Below are positions 49,325-64,000 of a stretch of DNA of 64,000 bases, piece after piece. The number at the start of each line of letters is the position of its first letter. Positions within the stretch are counted from its first letter, which is position 1. The DNA lies in assembly GCF_001577835.2 (NCBI RefSeq), contig NC_029516.1:165872441-165936440 (forward strand), read 5' to 3'. The notes below the pieces were generated by a model, which was not told where the DNA came from, did no database searches, and saw only the letters and a list, made by a program, of their open reading frames with translations. The position numbers and the translations under genes were made by a program. This DNA comes from Coturnix japonica (Eukaryota; Chordata; Aves; Galliformes; Phasianidae).

Positions 49325-49345
49325 TATCAATCAATCAATCAATCA
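49325..49345 (+). repeat. (ATCA)n microsatellite
   Basis: About five tetranucleotide units, downstream of the AMOTL1 3' end. Confidence 0.85.
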
Positions 49346-49939
49346 GTGACTTCAGCATTTCAACAAAGTGCCTCTGGCAGTTTGCTTTGTTGCACTATTT
49401 TTGCCTTATCGCTCGATCCTGACTCAAAGAAAGATGAAAAGCAAAAATCTAAGCAACCACAGATTTCTGTTCTTGGTAGTGAGAGGCCACCATGAGTGCC
49501 GAGATATAGAAAGGATTTAGGTATCTTGCTCACATTGATCCAATGCCTGTCAAGTCCCAGACCCACAGGAATAATGAAAAAACCCAAACCCACAAACAAT
49601 GGAAGTGCTGTGCTGACTGGGAATATCGTAATGGAAATATAGGGCCAAAGTATATTCTGATGCTCACCAAAGCGCCTTGACTTTCCACCTTGATTTCCTT
49701 CAGGTAAAGCTGATCTGACTTAAGCCCACTGCAGGCTTGGCAAAGCTCTCTGCTTTACGGACCTGCTGCCACCAGCAGTGCCTTCTAACAGCCATGGAAA
49801 ACAGAGGAGGTGCAGCCTACGGTCAGCAAGGTCTGACTGCTTTGCTCAGTACACTGGGTGAACTGTTTGCAAGTTCTTTCCTTCTTAGGGACTGAATATA
49901 CTCATGCTGGAAAAGTGAAGAAAGAAACGTGTTTATACA

Positions 49940-49945
49940 TTTATT
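49940..49945 (-). terminator. AMOTL1: Candidate AMOTL1 poly(A) signal
   Basis: Minus-strand AATAAA in TATATAATAAATGTATAAAC, in an AT-rich local context typical of 3' ends. Cleavage would be near 49915-49930. Confidence 0.45.
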
Positions 49946-50766
49946 ATATACAATATTAAGGCACAAGTTTAAACAGCAAAGAACTGGAAATCTTTGGCTG
50001 ACCAACAGTATCAATATTTGCTGTGGGTGACTCGTAATGCTGCTCGTTAACCCACCTATGTACAAATGACCCTCCAGCTGTACAACACTGTACACCAACT
50101 CCTTTACACAACCAACAACAAGAAAAGGATGACAGTATTTTACAAGGAGTTACCAACATTGCCTGGAATGGCTGCAGCACCGTTCCCCAAAACGCCATTC
50201 AGTTCCAGGAGCTGGGAAACCCAGAAGGAAGGCAGCAGCGCTCCATGCAACCTGTTCAAGGTCGGTCTGTGGCGGCATTGGCTGTGAGCACACCTTTGGA
50301 TGGCCTGCCCAGCTGCCTGCCTCTACAGAAGTCATTAAGCAGTTCCATCTGAAGCAATAATGCAGCCAGTAATGACACGTTCTGGGACTCCCAAACAGCC
50401 AGGTATTCTTATTTCTTGGAGCAAAATGATGGCGTGTTTACTGTCATTTTCCTGCTATCCCTTCCCTTTGCCATCCTCCTGGCCCAGTCCCAGCTGGGAG
50501 GTGCCCACCTGCAGCCATCCACTGCCATATGCAGGCCTGGCCTTTCCTTACGACATTTAAATTAACTTTATAGGGAAAATAAAATTATTTCACAAGGCAT
50601 ATATTAAGCGGCACAGCATCTTCAAAGGGGTTTTACACATTTAGTTTTGCAAAGCTGCTAATACTCGAAACACACAGCTCTCCTGACAGCACAACCTACC
50701 TAGCACTGCTGCGTTTAACAAGTGCAAAAACCAGAAGGAAGGCAACACGGACACATCTGACCACAT

Positions 50767-50780
50767 ACACACACACACAC
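50767..50780 (+). repeat. (CA)n microsatellite
   Basis: About seven CA units in the presumed AMOTL1 3' UTR, read as TG in the transcript. Confidence 0.85.
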
Positions 50781-52541
50781 ATAAGTGCATGAACTCAGCA
50801 TAGCAATTTTGCTTTACAACAAAGGTATCTCTCGGCCATGGGACTCCAGGACCTGTTGCATTTGGGGTTGCAAGGACTTCAGTTTGCAGCAAAAGCAGAG
50901 GGTGCAGTGCCTGATGTTCTCCCATTGTTTCCCTCCTGCTGATGCCTACAGGAGGGAGGGGAGAGCCTCAAGCCAGTCCTGCACACACACGGCCACAGGA
51001 GCATCCGTTGCTTTTCCACTCTACACAACTTGGCATAAATTCCCACCACCCTTTTCCCAAAGCTAAATTCTTCCCGATGGCATCAGGGCACACTAGAAGC
51101 TTTGGGAAGAGAAAAGCCAATAGGAAAATATCCTGGAGAGGAAAACTTCTCTACCAGCTTTTGCAGTACAGGAAGCAGAAGGTATGTTATGAGTAACACT
51201 GCTGTGAGCCGCCTGTCTTACAGACAGGTGCCACCTCCTACAGAAACCACAGGCTTAGCTAAAAATGTGAAGTGTTTTGTCTGGCTGGAGCAGGCTGAAA
51301 AGGGCCCACAGCTCAGCACAAAACAGGTGATGCTCATGCACTGCTTTGCAGTTAAACCTTCCAGGCTCAGTCCTGAACCTCTTAATGCAGAATCCCACAT
51401 CAACCTGAATGGCGGGGCTGTTTGCTCAGGGAATGTGAGACTGAAAATAAGGAACTGATCTGTCCTGTCTGCAGACACTGCACAGTAAGAGGTATCTTCT
51501 GACCTCACGTGCAAGCTTGGCTTAGTTCACTGAAATAACTGCAGAAGGCATCAATGGTTTCTGTTTTCTTCCCATCTCTCCAATGTAAACAGCCCCAAAG
51601 AGTTCCTTGGGCTACACTCTGTTACCGTTTTGTGCTCAGATTCTCACCTGCTGAAAGCTACGTGTTGCATCTGGCTCTGAGATGGGGCAGTAGAAGATGC
51701 ACCGATGCACCTCACCTCTTCCATCTCTGCCCTGCACAGCCCTGTGGTGGAGCTGGCTGGATCCTCCCCTGACTTTCCTTCCTGAAACATTCCCAATGGT
51801 ACAAAAGGGGTTGGTTCAGCAGGGTAATCTCCCTCCTTCACATTCATCCTCTGTGGAAATTTCAATGAACAGCTGCTGCTATCAAAAAAGGAGTCTCAGC
51901 AGGCTCGGAGTTCTCAAGACACGAATATTAGCACTGTAATCCGGCTCCAAGAGTAATACTTGTCTGGCCAGGCAGAGGCACCTGACCTGCATGTCAGGAA
52001 AGCCACACCACACCACTTCAAATGAATGCTCACAAGAACCCTCCGTGTACATCCACATACCAAGAATTCACTAAAATCCAGCAGTGAATATTTTTGAGAA
52101 AGGAATCAATACTGAGGAAGATGCAAGTTTTTCCAATTATTGCCATAAGCTCCACTGGCCTCAGAAGAGCCAGGATTTGCCTCTTGTCCCGGCTGCAAAG
52201 GCAGTAAAACAGAAGAGCCCTGTGCACCCAGTCTGTAACCCAGCTACCTTCCTTCTCCACCAGAAAAAGTAGTTTCCTCTTTCCACCTTCTCGGGCCACC
52301 TTCAGTTTTCAAAGTCCCCTTCCACTCAGAAAGTCCCAAACATTCATCTCATCTCTCCCCTTGAATTCTCCTTATCTCTCGCCTGGTCCCAAGTCTCTGC
52401 ATAACAGACTCAAGCTTCAATTCAGGCACAAACTTTCTCCTTCCTTCTTCAAATTCTCAGAGTCAGTTTTTAAGGTTGGCAAACCGACGATGTCCTCGGA
52501 CATGGGTATATGCCCACGAAAGCCCAGACACCATCCTCTGC

Positions 52542-59450
<6,909 letters not shown>

Positions 59451-59489
59451 AATATCCAGTCTAAACCCAGACTGGAGGAACCATAGGTA

Positions 59490-59655
59490 GGTTTGGGGTG
59501 GATAGGACCTTCAAAGGTCACCTAGCCCAAGGCCCTGCCATGGGCAGTGATAGCTGCCAATAGATCAGGCTGCTCAAAGCCTCTTCCAACTATGAACATC
59601 TCCAGGCATGGGGCATCCATGGCTTCTCTGGGCAACCTGTTCCAGCCTCCAGAAG
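59490..59655 (-). repeat. CR1 LINE 3' fragment
   Basis: GGTTTGGGGTGGATAGGACC, CATGGGCAGTGATAGCTGCC and GGCAACCTGTTCCAGCCTCC. A second, different CR1 directly behind the previous one and on the same strand. Confidence 0.85.
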
Positions 59656-60065
59656 TGTTGGCTCAGGGTTCACACACTTATGCATGAGTGCTCCTTTGTG
59701 TACATGGGTGAGGCCAAGCACGTTTACTGCCTTAGCAATCAATTTTGTTAGAGATATGAAACAAGACAGTTCCCACATTCATAAACTTATAGGAAAGTTC
59801 TTGAGCCAAATCTGACTTTTTTTTTCATCCTGTCTGCAGATTTGCAAGAAATATTTCATCCACGTGCACTTAAGAATCAAAGTACAATGTGTTGTCATTG
59901 AAATTAATGGGCTTTCTAGTTGAGTACACATCTGCGAGGGAGGAAGGTTGTAATCAGAAACGCATGATTCTAAAATCCGCTGCCTTCCAGAGTCACAGAC
60001 TCAGAGAAAAAATGGCTGGAAGTCACCTCAGTAGGCACCAGTCCATCCACCTGCTGCCATGTAGG

Positions 60066-60905
60066 ATCAACTCGACCTAAATCAGAGGCTGGAGAGCTGG
60101 GTGGAGAGGAACCTGATGAGCTTCAACAAAAGCAAGTGTACAGTCCTACACCCAGGAAAGAATAACTACGTGTACTGGTAGAGGTTAGGAGGTGATCAGA
60201 TAGAGAGGAGCTCTGCAGAGAAGGACTTGGGTGCCCTGGTGGACCATAGGCTGCCCATGAGCCAGCAGCATGCCTTTGTAGCCAAGAAGGCCAATGGGCT
60301 CCTGGGCTTCATCAACAGAAGTGCAGTCAGCAGGTCGAGGGAGGTGATCCACCCCCTCTACTCTGCCCTGATGAGGCCATGCTGGGGTTACTGTGTCCAG
60401 TTCTAGGCTCCCCAGTTCAAGAAAGACAGGGAACTGCTGAACAGAGCCCAGTAGAAGGCCAATAAAATGAAGGGGTCTGGAACATCTCTCTTATGAGAAC
60501 AAGAGGCTGAGAAAACTGAGTCTGTTCATCCTGGAGAAGCCTGAGAGTGAATCTTATCAATGCTTACAAATATCTAAAGGGCAGGAATCGAATGGATAGT
60601 CCTGGGCTCTTTTTAGTGAGGCCAGGCTCTTTTCTGTGGTGCTCAGTGACAGGACAAGGAGTACTGGGCACAAACTGGAACCAAGGAAGTTCCATACAAA
60701 CACGGGGAAGAACTTCTTTACTGTGAGTGTGACAGAGCACAGGAACAGGCTGCCCAGAGACACTGTGGAGTCTCCTATGGAGATACTCAAGACCCACCTG
60801 GATGCCTCCCTGAGCATCCTGCTGTAGCAAACCTGCTTTAGCAGGGGGCTGGACTTGATGATCTCCAGAGGTCCCTTCCAACCCCTACAATTCTGTGATT
60901 CTAAG
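60066..60905 (+). repeat. CR1 LINE fragment, about 840 bp, the longest in the window
   Basis: It includes the ORF2 C-terminal region (NLMSFNKSKCTVLHPGKNNY; AEKDLGALVDHRLPMSQQHA; NGLLGFINRSAVSRSREVIH) broken by stop codons, e.g. after VYW and VQF, and the 3' non-coding part to CTACAATTCTGTGATTCTAA. It is truncated 5' within the end of the reverse-transcriptase domain and opposite in sense to AMOTL1. Confidence 0.93.
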
Positions 60906-62344
60906 AAAACCTGGTGGACAGACATATAATCTGTTTGCAAACCACCCAGGAACAGAGACACTACAACCTTCCCCTGCAAACTACTTCATGACCTATTTTC
61001 TTTTGCTGCTTGAAAACTTTTACTCTAATGCCTAATCCAGCTTTCTCTTTTGCAATTTAAGCAAATTACTTCTTGTTCTGCTTCCAAAGTGTGATCTACT
61101 AGAGCAAGAAGCATTTAATGAAACAATTCACGTATTCACAAGATCAGCAAACTTGTCTGAATGCTGCCCTTGTCCCAGTGGTTAGGAAAATAAAGATGAA
61201 GAAGAGCTAAGGCCAAAAGGGGCTGATCCAAACCTTGTCTCCGTGAAGCAAAAAAGTCTGAGTAGAAACCAGTGGGTCTTATAGAAAAACATCTGCTCTG
61301 GGAACTAAACTGGTTCAAGTTACAAAATAGCGACTGGGAAAAATCTATGGATTTGAATTAAAGACTGTAAGAGATGGAGGATTCACTGACTCACTACGTA
61401 AGTCGTTTCCATGTTAATGTCTCTCTTTCCTTCTGGCCTGCTTTGCTCTGCTTTAGCTCCCCAACACTGCATCTTATTATTTCATCTTATATTAAAAAGC
61501 GATGTTTAATCTGGCTGACAGCAATCTCTTCTTAATCTTCATGTGTACAGATTCAAGCTCAGCCATCTCTTGACTTTAATTGTTCACAGCAAAGAACATC
61601 TTCTGGGCTTCAAATAAATTCTATGTCTCTTTCCTGACCCGTCTCCAATTATTCAGTCGTTTCTCTGACATAATTCCAGCAGCAGTGCCTAAATGACATG
61701 TGGTGTTAATACCACCTACATACTTTCGAATTAAATCCTTCTTCCAGCAAGCACTCAGGATAATGTAGATTTACATAGTATGTTATGTTAATTCAACTTA
61801 GTAGCTGCTGTTTATTTCTCAAGCCTTGATTTGAAAAGCTTTTAAACTCAATTACATTTTGCTGCTACAAGAAATCTGTGTGGATTTACGAAGCAGTGCA
61901 TGAGGTAGAACTCAAAAAATCATCATCTTTATGTGAATGATTTTTTGTTTCTTTCAGCATACCTCAAATTATAATAAGAATTCCTGGTCTGAGATGAAGA
62001 CTCAAAACTTGAAGATTATCTGGTTTGCATATATGTCAAACTGAGCTCCAAGAAGCAGAGATGATTAAAAAGGTGCTCTCTTTTAGTGATGGAACAGGCC
62101 AAAAGCAAAGGGAAGTGGGATGAGGAGTTTAGGTTCATGCTGATAGTCACAGTTAAACCATGCATTGCCCAAGGTGCTTGACACCACACTGCACTGAAAC
62201 CACAGCAGCTGTGAGAAAGCTCATTTAACTCCTCCTAGAATGAAAACCACTCAAGCACTACTAGGTTAACATGGGTTTGCTGAGGCTGAGGGCTCTGACT
62301 AACTCCAGGGAATGTGGTTGCATCACATTCATTCACTGTCAGCC

Positions 62345-62557
62345 TAACATGCCCTGGAGCATTTAGGTTACCACCTCTGTAACACTTAACATGCCCCAGG
62401 CATGAGGTTATCACCTCTTTAACATCTAACATGCCCCAGGCATGAGGTTATCACCTCTGTAACACCTAACATGACCTGGGCAGAAGGTTACCACCTCTGC
62501 AACATCTAACCCACCTCGAGCAGGTCACCTCTTGAGGAACACCTAACATGCAGGACC
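62345..62557 (+). repeat. 40-bp minisatellite in AMOTL1 intron
   Basis: Tandem units start with TAAC at 62345 (42 bp), 62387 (40), 62427 (40), 62467 (40) and 62507 (37), plus a partial unit at 62544. The consensus runs TAACATGCCCCAGGCATGAG then GTTATCACCTCTGTAACACC. Units 2 and 3 are nearly identical and the outer ones more diverged. Each central unit holds an inverted repeat CATGCC-CCA-GGCATG. Confidence 0.95.
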
Positions 62558-63171
62558 TTACCAGATCTCTAGATGGGAACGTTTGTCCTCTCTCAGTTTA
62601 ACTTGTAATTCCCATCCAGCAAAGGCATATTTTTCTTGGATGACTAGGCCAGGAACTGGCAACTGCAAAGCTTTTAGACACAGAGCCTTAAGACTGCATA
62701 TGTATTTACAGGTTAAGGATAGCTTCTTGCACCACCTGCCTGGAAGTCTGTGTTTATGCTTCTGCTGCTTTCACCAGTGTGTGATCAGCAAGTCGGTATT
62801 ACTGGCCAGTATCACAGTGACAGTCTGTGGAGCAGCCAGAAGCTAAACATGTTTCTTCCCATTCTCTGTGTGATGCTGTGATTGCAGGAGCAGCTGTTGC
62901 TACCTAAAGCATTTCTTCATTCAGCCACTTTATAAGAAAATGTAAATAGAAAACCACTGGTTACCTTTAAGGCAAACTGTATCAAGTGAATAATGGACAA
63001 ATTAAAGCTACACTATCTCCTGCAGCTATCCCAAAGGGACTGCCCTAAATACACTGTGAAGATGAGCAGTTTAACAAAAGAGCACTTAAACTTAATAGGA
63101 TCCTCTTCCTCCTGCTGAGTGTATTTGCCAGAGGCAACGGAGTTTTAAAAATGTTTTCAAACCAGAAGTCA

Positions 63172-63300
63172 GAATGGTCTAGTGGTCAGGGACGGCAGAG
63201 CATTCACCTTTCAGTACTTGAAAACCACCAGGTTGTGAGTAATCATTAATTAGCTTCAATGAACTGCATCAAGTTACTTGCAAGTATCTGAAATCAGACC
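63172..63300 (+). repeat. Possible ancient tRNA-derived SINE (MIR-like)
   Basis: TGGTCTAGTGG at 63175-63185 fits an RNA polymerase III A-box. GGTTGTGAGTAATC at 63231 is a weak B-box. CATCAAGTTACTTGCAAGTA at 63268 resembles the MIR core GGGCAAGTTACTTAACCT. Flanks lack clear duplications. Confidence 0.35.
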
Positions 63301-64000
63301 TTGCCCACTCCTCAGAAGACATTCAACAGGCTCCCGTGGATTCATCCCCAGGCCAGCCTCTGGGAGAGTGCAGCTGGGAAAGGAGGCACCACAGGGAACA
63401 GACCTGCACAAGACTATGCCAGCAGTCTGTGCTAGGTAAGCATCCTTGCCCTTACTGATGGTGCCTGCTCAGACAGTCAAGGCTTTTTATTTTATCATCT
63501 TCCTTCTTTGTTGGTCCTGGGGCCTGATATTTCAGGGTCAAAAAGTCCTATTACAACAGTCCTGTCTTATCTGCCAGAGCAAACAGGCTTTCAGCTAACT
63601 ATTATTTGCAGCTTCTCATCGAAGGTCTATAAGGAACACGATAAATTGAGATTTATGGATCTCCAGTAACAGAGAAACGACACCATTCTTGGTTGTGGCT
63701 AAAACTGAGCATCATTTCCATTTTGAACTTGCTTAGCTTCAGATCCAGCTACTAAATGTTGTTCTGTATTTGCCAGTTTGAAGGACCCTCTGTTCTTGGG
63801 ATTTATTCTTCTTGTTTGAATACTGATTTTAACTATTGGGCTTACACCACCATTCTTAGGAATGCCCTGGGGCTTTAGCATAGATGACACTTTGGGAGCC
63901 TTGTGGTACAACAGGTTTTTTCAGCTCTCAGATAAATACTGCAGCTCCAAATCCTGGAGGTTTTGCCTGTAGCCAGATCAGCTCATTCTTTGAAGACCAC

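Larger units (their letters stand above)
40111..49915. other. Convergent intergenic region between CWC15 and AMOTL1
   Basis: About 9.8 kb with no supportable gene. Three CR1 copies lie at 44730, 46741 and 47950. A possible ancient LINE remnant spans about 45650-46580. The 206-codon ORF at 48611-49231 (+) has no recognisable features. Short G-rich and ATCA tracts occur. Late CWC15 or AMOTL1 3' ends could extend into this interval. Confidence 0.6.
49916..52541 (-). other. AMOTL1: Presumed AMOTL1 3' untranslated region
   Basis: About 2.6 kb after the AMOTL1 stop with no coding features and no CR1. It contains a CA run at 50767-50780 and ends near a minus-strand AATAAA at 49940-49945. The extent is inferred. 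Confidence 0.5.

Overview
This is vertebrate nuclear DNA, almost certainly from a bird and most likely a galliform such as chicken. The evidence is GT-AG introns, long 3' untranslated regions, GC-rich promoter regions, and about 26 CR1 LINE copies. Most CR1 copies are 5'-truncated and several end in the avian 8-bp ATTCTRTG-type tail. I could not run any search, so species and chromosome are inference. The gene order SESN3 - ENDOD1 - CWC15 - AMOTL1 matches, in reverse, the block I know from human chromosome 11q21.

Layout: (1) 1-9.2 kb holds the last two coding exons of SESN3 (+) and a probable 7.8-kb 3' UTR containing a CR1 copy and a GC-rich island. (2) 9.2-14.3 kb is the convergent SESN3/ENDOD1 interval, including the presumed ENDOD1 3' UTR. 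(3) 14.3-19.2 kb is the complete two-exon ENDOD1 (-), with a GC-rich promoter region to about 19.6 kb. (4) 19.6-29.1 kb is a divergent intergenic region rich in CR1 and without a supportable gene; the KDM4D-type genes that mammals carry near here are not seen. (5) 29.1-40.1 kb is the complete CWC15 (+): a GC-rich promoter with YY1- and ETS-like sites, a probable non-coding first exon and six coding exons giving 230 residues. (6) 40.1-49.9 kb is a gene-poor convergent interval. (7) 49.9-64 kb is the 3' part of AMOTL1 (-): the last six coding exons (355 residues), a 3' UTR of roughly 2.6 kb, and an intron running off the right edge that holds a 40-bp minisatellite.

The four genes do not form one pathway. 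SESN3 is a stress and amino-acid-signalling regulator, ENDOD1 a membrane-associated endonuclease-domain protein, CWC15 a spliceosome component, and AMOTL1 a junction and Hippo-pathway scaffold. They alternate in strand, so the window has two convergent ends and one divergent start. I found no undescribed multi-gene system. The observations I find most worth checking are CR1 3' ends lying 20-30 bp upstream of two AMOTL1 splice acceptors, loss of the expected catalytic histidine in the ENDOD1 nuclease motif, a CR1-associated alternative poly(A) signal in SESN3, a five-codon upstream ORF at the CWC15 promoter, and the AMOTL1 intronic minisatellite.
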